Shown one piece after another: positions 36,733-45,073 of a stretch of 64,000 nucleotides of DNA. The notes beneath the pieces were generated by a model. The model saw nothing but the letters and a program-made list of their open reading frames with translations. It did not search any database and had not been told where the DNA came from. Position numbers and translations under genes: made by a program. The DNA lies in assembly GCA_021157815.1 (NCBI GenBank), contig JAGGVT010000096.1:10942-74941 (forward strand), written 5' to 3'. How positions within the stretch are numbered: the first letter of the stretch is position 1; every line of letters starts with the position of its first letter. The stretch is from a bacterium. GTDB lineage: Bacteria > JAJVIF01 > JAGGVT01.

Positions 36733-37665
36733 CTAATCGCGTACATATTTTATATCGTCAACGGACATCAAAACCTTTCCCGGCAATGTGAGAACATCAG
36801 GATAAACCGATGATCCCAGAAGTGGAATCGGGGTTTTCAATTCAGGGAAATCCTCATCGACAAACTCCCTCTCAAGGAGGTTTAATCCCTCGTATGGAAA
36901 CCGGTGCGCGAAATGGTAAGTGTAATCAGGGCGCGTTTTGTATATTGAATACCAGAATCCCGCTTTCAGGTCAACGCCAAGTTCGAAAAACCCACCGTGC
37001 TGATCGTCATCACCGCTGTATTTAGGCCGATAATACTCCCTTAAAATCCTGAAATGGTTTCCGAGTAACTCCTCAGTGCTTTTTGGAAGCTTTCCGGTTT
37101 TTTCATCGAGATGAATATTTTTCAGCGTCCCAAACAAACTCGCCATCGACTTCGCGAATCTGTACGGCTCCTTTTCCGAATACGATTTAGTGCTGCTCTT
37201 TTTCAACTGCTCGAGTTTTGATTGGTCAACCACATCCGGGAATTCATAATATTCCCATCCCATTGAACGAGTGGTCTCGAAAATGCCCTTGAAAAAGCCG
37301 GCTTTGGGAGAATTATAGACATAGCACATCTCGCCGGCATATTTGTATTCACCCTCGCGAATATCCCTGATGAATCTAACCGGGTTTCCAGTCAGTGGAT
37401 TAATTGGCCAGACAACGATTAATCCCGATTTTACCAACAGTCGTGCGGATGCCGGATATTCGCCATAAATACAGCAGTATCTGAAAAGCGCATGCGAGAA
37501 ATAATTCATGTAACCCTCAATTCGAACCTGCTCCACACGGGTAAGTTCTCTGGGTTCACTGGGGTTACGGGCAATTCTGCGCTTTGAGGCATCCGCTGAA
37601 TCGGGAGCTACACAAAGGAGAATCAGAAAAGCAAGCGTTAATATAAATGGCAGTTTGGATTTCAT
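36733..37665 (-). CDS. Secreted protein with WPxNPxTGNPV motif
   Basis: 310 residues with a classical Sec signal peptide (MKSKLPFILTLAFLILLCVA, cleavage probably after SADA near 26). Its most distinctive part is FRYCCIYGEYPASARLLVKSG followed by VVWPINPLTGNPVRFI (about 60-99), matching the lipoprotein at 13795-14775. Two adjacent Cys (RYCC) may form a disulfide with the later MCYVY Cys. The YPxS...LVxSG...NPxTGNP layout recalls pseudopilin C-terminal regions, but the N-terminus is a cleavable signal, not a prepilin leader. Function unknown. The ribosome site is weak, and the gene stands alone between the hydrolase and the PSDWDDW-repeat gene. Confidence 0.75.
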   Translation of the reverse strand: MKSKLPFILTLAFLILLCVAPDSADASKRRIARNPSEPRELTRVEQVRIEGYMNYFSHALFRYCCIYGEYPASARLLVKSGLIVVWPINPLTGNPVRFIRDIREGEYKYAGEMCYVYNSPKAGFFKGIFETTRSMGWEYYEFPDVVDQSKLEQLKKSSTKSYSEKEPYRFAKSMASLFGTLKNIHLDEKTGKLPKSTEELLGNHFRILREYYRPKYSGDDDQHGGFFELGVDLKAGFWYSIYKTRPDYTYHFAHRFPYEGLNLLEREFVDEDFPELKTPIPLLGSSVYPDVLTLPGKVLMSVDDIKYVRD

Positions 37666-37687
37666 TTTCTTATGCGACGATTAAGGG

Positions 37688-37721
37688 ATTCCGACCATTC
37701 ACCTGCGGTGAATGTCGGAAT
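37688..37721. repeat. REP palindrome variant with long stem
   Basis: ATTCCGAC, ATTCACC, a TGC loop, GGTGAAT and GTCGGAAT form a nearly perfect 15-16 bp stem. Flanks (GGATTCC...GGAATGACAT) match the outer parts of the REP unit at 7487 and 24750, while the stem is different. Confidence 0.65.
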
Positions 37722-37795
37722 GACATCTATCTGTTCTTTGATTTATAAGACGAACTCGTCAGTAATATATTACAACACCACGGGATGATATGTAT

Positions 37796-37821
37796 AAAAA
37801 AACTCCCGCCTGGGCGGGAGT
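37796..37821 (-). terminator. Strong intrinsic terminator of the PSDWDDW-repeat gene
   Basis: Perfect nine-pair stem ACTCCCGCC / GGCGGGAGT with a two-base loop, followed on the minus strand by six T. It starts 27 nt after the stop at 37848. Confidence 0.85.
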
Positions 37822-37847
37822 CAGTATTAGTATTCATGGTTCATATA

Positions 37848-38411
37848 TCAATTCAAATTCGTCAAATCATCAATAGTCGCTGTGACCAGCCAGTTATCCC
37901 AGTCGGATGGCACATAATTGCCTAATGACATCCAGTCATCCCAGTCAGATGGCTCATAATCGCCAAGAGGATCTATAATTTCCGATATTTTCTCAAGCCA
38001 TTCGCTGTCAGAGCTGTCATGGGCGCGCCTGATTGCGGGTATTCCAATTTTTGGAGCACTCATCCAGTCATCCCAGTCGGATGGTTCGTAATCGGTTGCG
38101 GTTCTCGGCTGTATTTCGTATCCCATCCAGTCATCCCAGTCGCTTGGCTCCCAATAAATATCAAAAGCCGCCAGTGCATAACTTGCAAAATATCCAAACT
38201 GCGCCGGATTAATCAACTCGATTGTTGGAACGTCAGTTGGAATCCTTTCCGGATTTGGATAATCCGCTCCCGCCAGAACAAGCGCGAGTTGGAATGTTTT
38301 TGCCTCAGGGTTGAATTCGGATGTTATCCTGTCAGGGGTAACCGGCTGGTTGCTGCAACCGTATAGTGCCAATAGTAACACTGCAACGATGATTAGTTTG
38401 TATTTTGTCAT
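37848..38411 (-). CDS. Lipoprotein with four YEPSDWDDWM repeats
   Basis: 187 residues from the ATG at 38411, chosen because GGGAGAG precedes it (the upstream in-frame start at 38432 has none). Lipobox LALYGC at about 17-22. The second half carries four copies of a ten-residue motif: WEPSDWDDWM, YEPSDWDDWM twice, and YVPSDWDNWL, at irregular spacing (about 22, 49 and 14 residues). The motif is very acidic and Trp-rich, and the mature protein is otherwise unremarkable. I know of no described family with this repeat. It could bind a cation, a sugar or a partner protein, but that is open. It has its own terminator and is divergent from the 38647 gene. Confidence 0.8.
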   Translation of the reverse strand: MTKYKLIIVAVLLLALYGCSNQPVTPDRITSEFNPEAKTFQLALVLAGADYPNPERIPTDVPTIELINPAQFGYFASYALAAFDIYWEPSDWDDWMGYEIQPRTATDYEPSDWDDWMSAPKIGIPAIRRAHDSSDSEWLEKISEIIDPLGDYEPSDWDDWMSLGNYVPSDWDNWLVTATIDDLTNLN

Positions 38412-38456
38412 TGTTCTCTCCCAAGCATTCATTGGAGATGTTAAAATAATCGAAAC

Positions 38457-38475
38457 AAGTTACGGCAGGTAACTT
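38457..38475. promoter_or_regulatory. Inverted repeat between divergent genes
   Basis: AAGTTACGGCAGGTAACTT: perfect seven-base arms with a five-base centre, 46 bp upstream of the PSDWDDW-repeat gene start in the 235-bp region between two divergent lipoprotein genes. Could be an operator; no T-run. Confidence 0.4.
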
Positions 38476-38646
38476 AAATAGATTTAATCAAAACATATAT
38501 AACTTAATGCAACTAAATTATAATCAACTAAATACAATCATGTCAAGAGATGGCACTGCAGAATTACAAGCGATGCTATATGTATGTTTAGTATAATTGC
38601 GGAATTCTTTTCGCAAAAACTCACCAAGTCGGTATATAATTGCGTG

Positions 38647-39996
38647 ATGCGATACGTTGTCGGGATAATCCTCTTTTTTGTGTTGATGGCATGCTCTTCC
38701 TCTCTGGAGGCATCGGAGGGCGTGACACCATCCAGCGCGCCTGAAGCTGAATACATGGTTGCGTTAATCGATACAACATCACCCGGCATGATAAAAGCGC
38801 GAATTTTTGTGGCATTCTCATCCAAAAATTCTTCTAATATTCCTGAAAGTTTTATTTTCAAAGGATTGAATCGGAAAAATGTGTCAACCTGCTCGCTTAC
38901 GGATTATGTGTTCTTTGATGTCAGATTTGTAAAACAGCTCGAGAAAAAATTTCAGGATAATGCAAGGATCAAATCTGAAAGGGATAATTTTAATCAGCAA
39001 GTGGAAAATACGAACATTTTCCTGTTTCAGCAGCCTTTCTGGATGATTCATCTTGCCTTCAAACTTCCAACAGCGCTGCTTGAATGGCATTTGTCGATGA
39101 AGAAAAAGCAGCCGGCACAGGATTTCTGGGCTCATATTTATTCTGCTGAACAACAGGATTTGCCGGATGACATCAATTTCGAATCCGCCGGTGAAAGCAA
39201 TTCATCTTTGAAAATCAGCTATTATCTCTCCGGGCAAACCGACATGTTTTCATCAAGGGGAGTAATGTTCACTTATACGGAATCTTTTAGAAATGACGAT
39301 GAACGCCTCGATATTGTCAACAGAATTCTGGCTGGTGAGATAATTCACGAGGATTCAGGCATGACGATTGCATTTCCTTTGACAAGGGCGTATATAATAA
39401 ATAAAGCAAACTCGTCCGGATTGCGCATTTCTCCTGTGGATGGCGTCCAACTTGATGAGGTTTCACTGATAAACCGTGTCAACGCGAGGGAGAAAGGCGT
39501 TTTTTATTCATCGGATGGCGTGATTGCGTTTTTCGACATGATCAATTCGGATGGCGCGGTTCAGAAATATTCGCTTTTCAAGCAGCCATCATCAGGGATT
39601 CCTTTCCAAATCGAGATTGCGGGGACTCTGGATGAGTCAACCGGATTTTACCAGCATGAATCCGAATTGAGCCGTATCAAACGCTTCACCAGTCTCATTC
39701 GAACAATCCTGACCGGATTGATACTCTGGATACTATTTTTCACCCTATTCCATCGATTATTGTTAGTCGGCTTGGGCTTTTGGAAAATAATCAGGATATC
39801 ACTGTTTGCGTATTTTGTTTACGTGCTCATATCAACAGTGTTTTCATTCATGTTCGGATTTGGATTTGTTCTGGGCATTATTGCAATGGTATCTGCAACA
39901 AGACGTTTTATTGGCGAATGTTCAACATCGAGGCTTTTTATGTACGGCTTATTAACATCCTTTTTCACCGCGCTGTCAGCGTATCTTTTAATATAA
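38647..39996 (+). CDS. Exported lipoprotein with C-terminal membrane helices, unknown function
   Basis: 449 residues from the ATG at 38647, which begins a lipoprotein signal (MRYVVGIILFFVLMACSSS); the in-frame ATG at 38584 would put 21 residues ahead of it. The middle about 330 residues form a soluble exported domain (FIFKGLNRKN, TDYVFFDVRFVKQLEKKF, FESAGESNSSLKISYYLSG, FPLTRAYI) of unknown family. The end carries three hydrophobic segments (about 360-450: TGLILWILFFTLF, ISLFAYFVYVLIS, FFTALSAYLLI). This order resembles membrane-anchored sensor or DUF2330-like exported proteins, but I cannot assign one. It is transcribed away from the PSDWDDW gene, and a MITE-like element follows at 40035. 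Confidence 0.7.
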   Translation: MRYVVGIILFFVLMACSSSLEASEGVTPSSAPEAEYMVALIDTTSPGMIKARIFVAFSSKNSSNIPESFIFKGLNRKNVSTCSLTDYVFFDVRFVKQLEKKFQDNARIKSERDNFNQQVENTNIFLFQQPFWMIHLAFKLPTALLEWHLSMKKKQPAQDFWAHIYSAEQQDLPDDINFESAGESNSSLKISYYLSGQTDMFSSRGVMFTYTESFRNDDERLDIVNRILAGEIIHEDSGMTIAFPLTRAYIINKANSSGLRISPVDGVQLDEVSLINRVNAREKGVFYSSDGVIAFFDMINSDGAVQKYSLFKQPSSGIPFQIEIAGTLDESTGFYQHESELSRIKRFTSLIRTILTGLILWILFFTLFHRLLLVGLGFWKIIRISLFAYFVYVLISTVFSFMFGFGFVLGIIAMVSATRRFIGECSTSRLFMYGLLTSFFTALSAYLLI

Positions 39997-40034
39997 GGGT
40001 CTTCAATAAATCGTGTGGGTTGAATCTGGATTGA

Positions 40035-40150
40035 GTAAAAAAAGGGGAATGTCCCAACCAAGTGAATAAACACCGTATAAATAAGGGGTTACAGCATAGT
40101 ATGTTGATAACATCAGTTTTGAAGTCTCATGTGGACTGTCCCCTTTTTAC
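40035..40150. mobile_element. MITE-like element, GGGGACAGTCC family, copy b (inverted)
   Basis: 116 bp from GTAAAAAAAGGGGAATGTCCC to GGACTGTCCCCTTTTTAC. Its complement aligns with copies a and c. Together with copy c (41479-41593) it brackets the DegT aminotransferase gene in inverted orientation. Confidence 0.7.
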
Positions 40151-40212
40151 TACCGTCATAGAGCATTTAATGTTTCGTCTACTTTCGTTCAAATTTAACC
40201 GGACAGTCGTGT

Positions 40213-41454
40213 TTACTTATACAAATTCGCTGCGACTTTCCTCACGCCGGATATTACATCCGTGATTTCCTGATCGCCGAAAGTCGGAGAGAGCGCGATA
40301 TAAACCAGACGTCCAGCGATATCCTCCGTTTTCGGGCACATTCCCAGATGATATTTTACATCGCCTTTGTAGTATGGGCATGTAAACGGGCAGCCCTCCG
40401 GCGTGGCTGTGCTCATGTTTAAAACCTGTGGCCATGTCTGGTATATTGCGCCGCCGTACATTTTACTTGAATCGATATTCTCAGCGTTTAGAGCCTTAAC
40501 AAACCTTGACGCCAGCTCAGCGGATTCCATATAGAAAATCACACTTGTTCCGATATCCTCCGCGCCATCGGTAACACGCCTGAAAATCAACCCCTTGATA
40601 TCTCCTATTCCCTTTAGTATTTCCTCTTTCGCTTTTTTCATAGATGCGATAATGCTGTCGAGTTTTTTAATCTGCACGACTCCCACCGCGCCTGTAAATT
40701 CACTCATCCTGTGATTCTCGCCCATAAACGGCACTCCGCCTGTGAATTCGCGAAGGTTGCCGTGGTCGTGAAATCGGACAGCACGATGAAACAGGTCGGT
40801 GTCATCTGTGATTATAATTCCACCTTCTCCTGTCGAGATTAATTTATTCATCTGTAAACTGAAAACGCCCATTTTGCCCAGCGTTCCGACTTGTTGCCCC
40901 TTGTAATGCGCTCCGAACGACTGCGCGCAGTCCTCTAATACAGCGATATCGTTCTGCTTCGCGATTAGGAAAATGGAATCCATATCGCAAGCAACACCCT
41001 GAAGATGAACGAGCATTATCACTTTTGTTCGAGGAGTGATTTTCGTTTTGAGATCATCCACATCGATATTTAACGTATCATCGACCTCAACGAAAACCGG
41101 GATCGCTTTCGCCGCGACAACAGCGCTCGCGCAGGCTATGAAAGTATATGCCGGAACGATTACTTCATCGCCGGGAGATACTCCGAGCGCGACAAGCGCC
41201 ACTTTCAATGCGGCAGTAGCGGATGTTACCCCCAGTGCGTGTTTTGTTCCTAAATATTCCTGAAGAGAGTTTTCAAATTCAGAAACCTTGTTCAGCATGT
41301 CGGGCCCGTAATATCTGAACGGGGATTTATGCTCGATAACCTCTATTAACGCCTGTTTCTCCTCATCGCCCATAACAAGCGCGCCCGGATACGGTGGTGG
41401 CAGCGGTTCGTTGCGAACAGGCTTTCCGCCATCTATTGCAAGTTTATCTGTCAT
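40213..41454 (-). CDS. DegT/DnrJ/EryC1/StrS-family PLP aminotransferase
   Basis: 413 residues. Family motifs: LAIDGGKPVRNE at the start, GVTSATAALKVAL, DEVIVPAYTFIACASAV, VLEDCAQSFGAHYKG, and FSLQMNKLISTGEGG with the PLP Lys at about 204. These enzymes aminate keto-sugars, or, in AHBA-synthase-like branches, cyclitols or aromatic precursors. The TFIACAS and SLQMNKL versions resemble the AHBA/cyclitol side, without being decisive. It is the last gene of the minus-strand block, 156 bp below the amidohydrolase, and is bracketed by two inverted copies of a 115-bp MITE-like element. AGGTG lies 12 bases before the ATG. Confidence 0.9.
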   Translation of the reverse strand: MTDKLAIDGGKPVRNEPLPPPYPGALVMGDEEKQALIEVIEHKSPFRYYGPDMLNKVSEFENSLQEYLGTKHALGVTSATAALKVALVALGVSPGDEVIVPAYTFIACASAVVAAKAIPVFVEVDDTLNIDVDDLKTKITPRTKVIMLVHLQGVACDMDSIFLIAKQNDIAVLEDCAQSFGAHYKGQQVGTLGKMGVFSLQMNKLISTGEGGIIITDDTDLFHRAVRFHDHGNLREFTGGVPFMGENHRMSEFTGAVGVVQIKKLDSIIASMKKAKEEILKGIGDIKGLIFRRVTDGAEDIGTSVIFYMESAELASRFVKALNAENIDSSKMYGGAIYQTWPQVLNMSTATPEGCPFTCPYYKGDVKYHLGMCPKTEDIAGRLVYIALSPTFGDQEITDVISGVRKVAANLYK

Positions 41455-41613
41455 TTTTTAGTCAACACCTCGATATCGCAAAAATGGGGACAGTCCACAA
41501 CAGGCTTCAAATCTGACATTATCAATAGACATTACTCATAACACCAGCATTTATTGTATTTATTAACGTTGTTGGGACAGTCCCCATTTTTGCTAAGTTT
41601 ATCTGTCATTTTA
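41440..41613. repeat. 18-bp direct repeats flanking a MITE-like element
   Basis: AAGTTTATCTGTCATTTT occurs at 41440-41457, overlapping the first codons of the DegT gene, and again at 41595-41612, overlapping the amidohydrolase stop. The two copies enclose the element at 41479-41593. The second copy recreates the aminotransferase start (ATG ACA GAT AAA CTT) on the minus strand and opens a 25-codon upstream frame. Confidence 0.75.
41479..41593. mobile_element. MITE-like element, GGGGACAGTCC family, copy c
   Basis: 115 bp from GCAAAAATGGGGACAGTCC to GGGACAGTCCCCATTTTTGC, the inverted ends being near perfect. Located between the DegT gene start and the amidohydrolase stop, inside the catabolic block, so it forms part of an operon leader or spacer. 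Confidence 0.75.
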
Positions 41614-42435
41614 GTTTTTCACATCAATACCGAACAGTTTTGCCGTGTTTAAACCAAGAATCTTTTCTTTGTCAGATTCCGAAATATCAGCATAAACAAT
41701 TTTCCCCACCTGCGGAACAGGCGATATAAACGGCACATCGGAGCCGTAGAGAATCCGTTCAGCACCGACCTCGCGAACCATCATCTCGATTACATCGGGA
41801 TAAAGCCGCGATGAAGCCGTATCGAGATAAACATTCGGATGCTTTTTCGCGACCTCGATTGCCTCAAAAACGCCGTCATATTCCCCGCCGGTGTGCCCAA
41901 GAATGATAATCGCATCCGGATAATTCTCGGCAACCTTGTTAAAAAGCGATGGGAGGCAGTAATCGCAAATCGGGTCGTAATACCTCATGCTGTTCCATGT
42001 GTGTATTAAAACAGGCGCTTTGTGTTTCGATGAAAACTCCCAAACCGGATTGTAACGCGCATCATCACCGGCAACCTGATCGCAATAAGGATGGATTTTA
42101 ATCCCCTTGAATCCGTGCTCATCGAAACAGCGATTGAGTTCGTCATCGAGGATATCAGCGTAATTCGCATTAACTCTGGCGTATCCGACAAACCTGTCGG
42201 GATATGATTTGACCGCCCCGGCGACAATATCATTGCCAAACGGAAGCCCGTTGCTGAACGAGCTGATAGCAACCTTGTTAATTCCGATTCTATCCAGTCC
42301 GGCGACTATTGCACCTGCATCATCACCGCCGGGGATATAGAATCCATGGTCAGGCCCAAAATGTCCATGGCAGTCGAAGATGAAATAGTCATCTAAAGGT
42401 TTGCCATCGTTTGTTGTTTTTGTGAAGTAGTCCAT
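41611..42435 (-). CDS. PF04909-type amidohydrolase (TIM-barrel metal-dependent hydrolase), ligands intact
   Basis: 274 residues from the ATG at 42435, chosen for AAGGATAA just upstream (an in-frame ATG at 42462 lacks a site). Amidohydrolase-2 signatures are present: FDCHGHFGP (the D-x-H-x-H metal pair), VLIHTW (strand-5 His), IILGHTGGE (strand-6 His) and ERILYGSDVPF (strand-8 Asp). Family members act on lactones, amino-carboxymuconate semialdehyde or related cyclic compounds, by hydrolysis or decarboxylation. In this block a lactone or dicarboxylic semialdehyde from acid-sugar breakdown is plausible. It is one of four paralogues here and one of two with complete metal ligands. Confidence 0.88.
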   Translation of the reverse strand: MDYFTKTTNDGKPLDDYFIFDCHGHFGPDHGFYIPGGDDAGAIVAGLDRIGINKVAISSFSNGLPFGNDIVAGAVKSYPDRFVGYARVNANYADILDDELNRCFDEHGFKGIKIHPYCDQVAGDDARYNPVWEFSSKHKAPVLIHTWNSMRYYDPICDYCLPSLFNKVAENYPDAIIILGHTGGEYDGVFEAIEVAKKHPNVYLDTASSRLYPDVIEMMVREVGAERILYGSDVPFISPVPQVGKIVYADISESDKEKILGLNTAKLFGIDVKN

Positions 42436-42457
42436 TGAGTTATCCTTTTTAAATATT

Positions 42458-42475
42458 ACCATGTTTTAGCATGGT
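42458..42475. repeat. Intercistronic hairpin ACCATG-TTTTAG-CATGGT
   Basis: Perfect six-pair stem with a six-base loop, between the lipoprotein lyase gene stop and the amidohydrolase start. A near-identical hairpin (CACCACGCTAAAGCATGGTG) occurs in the same type of position at 48468-48487, suggesting an mRNA processing or stability element. Confidence 0.5.
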
Positions 42476-42486
42476 GTTATCCAGTA

Positions 42487-45063
42487 TTAATCAATTACAA
42501 CGTACCCATCCTCGAATGAATATCCAAACTCCCTGTTACTGAATATTACCACCGTTACGCCGGGTGCAAGTATTCTCGCGCCGGATATATCCGATTCTGT
42601 TCCTATCTCGAGAAGCAGATTGTTATGTGAAATCTCAATTGCTTCTATTGTTTCAAGCGATGAGAAAATCAACATGCCGTTGTATTCCAGGTGCGATGCG
42701 TTAATCAGAAGGACATCGAAATCGGGATTGTTTGCACGGACAACATGCGCCAAATCACCCTGGAATTTGTATTTCCCAAACGTGGCCATCTTATTGGAGT
42801 TGCCCGTTTCGAGAAACACATCCGTTCTGTCAGGCAGTTCGATTTCGTAGCCATAGTTACGCCTGTGTGCCCTATCAATCCAGTCAGTTTCAAGCGTTTT
42901 GATTTCAATATCTGGAGCGTCTTTTCCCTCGTACGGATACAGCAAAACCTGGTATTGAACAAACGGCATCCGCGCCTGATGCAGTGAGATATACGGCGCG
43001 TCATCCTTAACGCCATCAGCCGGTGTCACCATAGGCCCGGTTTTTTCATGGATCTCAACCTCATCCGCATTAAGCGGAATAAGCGCAAGATTGGCATCAT
43101 CATTGGAAGTGTCGATGCGTTTTGTTTTCTTATCAATCTTAAGTTCAGTCGGCTGGAAATGCGCAAGCCAGTCGAATGTATGATATCCGCTGGTCTGGAA
43201 ACTCGCTTGATAGTACGCCGGTCCCGGCAGGAAATCGGTTATTATCCAATAGCCGGGTTTGACAAAAATCGCACGTCTATTGTGAAGCACGCCAATCCAG
43301 CGGTAGCCATCGCTCCAAGCATCCGTGAAATCGAATCTCTCGCCAGTCCACCATTGCTCGACACGGTTGTTAGTGCATTTTCGCTGGCTTCTGGAATCGA
43401 CCCAAACTGTATTATGCGCGATTGTTTGCTTGTACCATCGCTTGTTTATATCCGCTTCATAAGGCCCGGTACGGCCGCATTCCGTACAAATCGGTTTGCC
43501 AAACGCGTGGATATTAAAGTTGCCGAAATCAGGATGCGAATGCCACGCCTCATCCCAGCCGAAATCAAGGAACATATACGATGAATTTTTATCCCATGAA
43601 TTGCGCATCACAACCCAGTCAGAATCGGGAAGATGAATTGATTTATATGGCGGGATCTGCGCCTTGGTTTTATTGTAGGCGTCAAGCGCTTGTGCGGTAT
43701 TCTCGCACTGATCATTTGCTATCCTTTCAACATCATCCGGGTACCACTCAGAAAATTCTTTCAAGATTGGATTCGCAAATTCAAGCGCGCCTTCGATTAT
43801 CGTGCCCTTGATTAGATAACCGTCCGGACCAATTCCGCCATCGCCGACAGGAACACCATTGCCTGCAGGCGGCATTATCTTGACCATGGATAAATACATC
43901 GATTCCCATTTTCTATAACAATCCTCCGGTATCTCTCTTCCCGTTTTGCGAATGATATTTACAGTCCTGCGATACTGGTCAATAACACCGGTCGCATAGT
44001 TGACCGAATTCTCGATATGAGTGCCGTCATCGTAGGTATCGGTAATCATGTGCTCCTTGAAAAGTTCCCATGAAGGCTCAATCCAATTTTCTGAATCGTT
44101 GAACTCCGGGAAATACGCTCCGATTTTAATCAGCGCCTCGCACTGGCATGTCTGCCAGTTGCCCGGCATAAAGACATCGTTGCACTTTTCCAGAAATTGC
44201 GCATGTTCAAGAATCGATTTGTAGAAATTAATATTTCTTTCCTTGTCGAGATTCAATTCACCTGTTTTTGCAAGCCATCGTTCTGTGTCGCACATATGAA
44301 TTGCGGTACCGCCTGCGCCAAGCGTTCGCCAGTATGGCAGCCAGACAAAACCGATATACGCTTTCGGCCGTTGAGCGGGCGGACGGTACGTTTCATACCA
44401 GTGAGAGAACATCTCAAGCCACGCATCGGCGTATTTCCTGTCATTTGTGTGTATTGCCGCGCGTTCGAGAACACGCATCAACCCAAAAAGTGAATACCTT
44501 TTTCCGGGAACGCATGCTGGGAAATCGGGATCTTTGATAATCTCGTCAGCGTCTATTACCGCGGCTTCACCCGCTTCTTTTGTAATCGGACAAAGCTTCA
44601 ACTGATTCGGCCTTGGGCGTTCAGACTGATATATCAAATATTCATCCCGCGCTTTTGTGAAATCACGCGAATCAACCGCTGCCTTCACTTTCTCAAGTCC
44701 CTGATGGTTCAAATCCACGGTGGAAAAAAAATCTTTATCCGTCATTATTGGACAGGTGGGCGTGTAGTCGTATTCCGCTTTGTATCGCTCGACAAAAGTA
44801 TTTGTATAGCGGTATTTGCTAAGGAGTTTGACATCCAAATTGACATCCGAATCAAATTCAATTGACGGGTCATCCACGTACGTTATCTCCGATGGCTCAT
44901 ACGGAGAAATTGCCTCCGGTGGAACAGGCACCTGCGCCATGTCAACATACGCCATCGTGTTGGGAACTTCATTCTCCCGTGAAGATTTATCATTATCGGA
45001 ATCCACTGGGCAACCACAAAAAATGAAGGATGCCATTATTAGTAGAAATGCAAATCGTGCCAT
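42487..45063 (-). CDS. Heparinase II/III-like polysaccharide lyase, lipoprotein
   Basis: 858 residues from the ATG at 45063, set by AGGAGA ten bases after the preceding stop. Lipoprotein signal MARFAFLLIMASFIFCGC. Residues about 95-480 form the alpha/alpha-toroid typical of the family (GNWQTCQCEALIKIGAYFP, DGTHIENSVNYATGV with candidate catalytic His/Tyr). From about 490 comes the Heparinase II/III-like beta-sandwich (WVVMRNSWD, FGWDEAWHSHPDFGNFNIHAFGKP, TIAHNTVWVDSRSQ). These enzymes cleave uronic-acid-containing polymers by beta-elimination. The substrate cannot be read; alginate, heparin-like and ulvan-like polymers are all possible. It is closely related to the next-upstream gene, giving a tandem pair that differs in anchoring (lipid here). 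Confidence 0.9.
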   Translation of the reverse strand: MARFAFLLIMASFIFCGCPVDSDNDKSSRENEVPNTMAYVDMAQVPVPPEAISPYEPSEITYVDDPSIEFDSDVNLDVKLLSKYRYTNTFVERYKAEYDYTPTCPIMTDKDFFSTVDLNHQGLEKVKAAVDSRDFTKARDEYLIYQSERPRPNQLKLCPITKEAGEAAVIDADEIIKDPDFPACVPGKRYSLFGLMRVLERAAIHTNDRKYADAWLEMFSHWYETYRPPAQRPKAYIGFVWLPYWRTLGAGGTAIHMCDTERWLAKTGELNLDKERNINFYKSILEHAQFLEKCNDVFMPGNWQTCQCEALIKIGAYFPEFNDSENWIEPSWELFKEHMITDTYDDGTHIENSVNYATGVIDQYRRTVNIIRKTGREIPEDCYRKWESMYLSMVKIMPPAGNGVPVGDGGIGPDGYLIKGTIIEGALEFANPILKEFSEWYPDDVERIANDQCENTAQALDAYNKTKAQIPPYKSIHLPDSDWVVMRNSWDKNSSYMFLDFGWDEAWHSHPDFGNFNIHAFGKPICTECGRTGPYEADINKRWYKQTIAHNTVWVDSRSQRKCTNNRVEQWWTGERFDFTDAWSDGYRWIGVLHNRRAIFVKPGYWIITDFLPGPAYYQASFQTSGYHTFDWLAHFQPTELKIDKKTKRIDTSNDDANLALIPLNADEVEIHEKTGPMVTPADGVKDDAPYISLHQARMPFVQYQVLLYPYEGKDAPDIEIKTLETDWIDRAHRRNYGYEIELPDRTDVFLETGNSNKMATFGKYKFQGDLAHVVRANNPDFDVLLINASHLEYNGMLIFSSLETIEAIEISHNNLLLEIGTESDISGARILAPGVTVVIFSNREFGYSFEDGYVVID

Positions 45064-45073
45064 TGTTTTTCTC

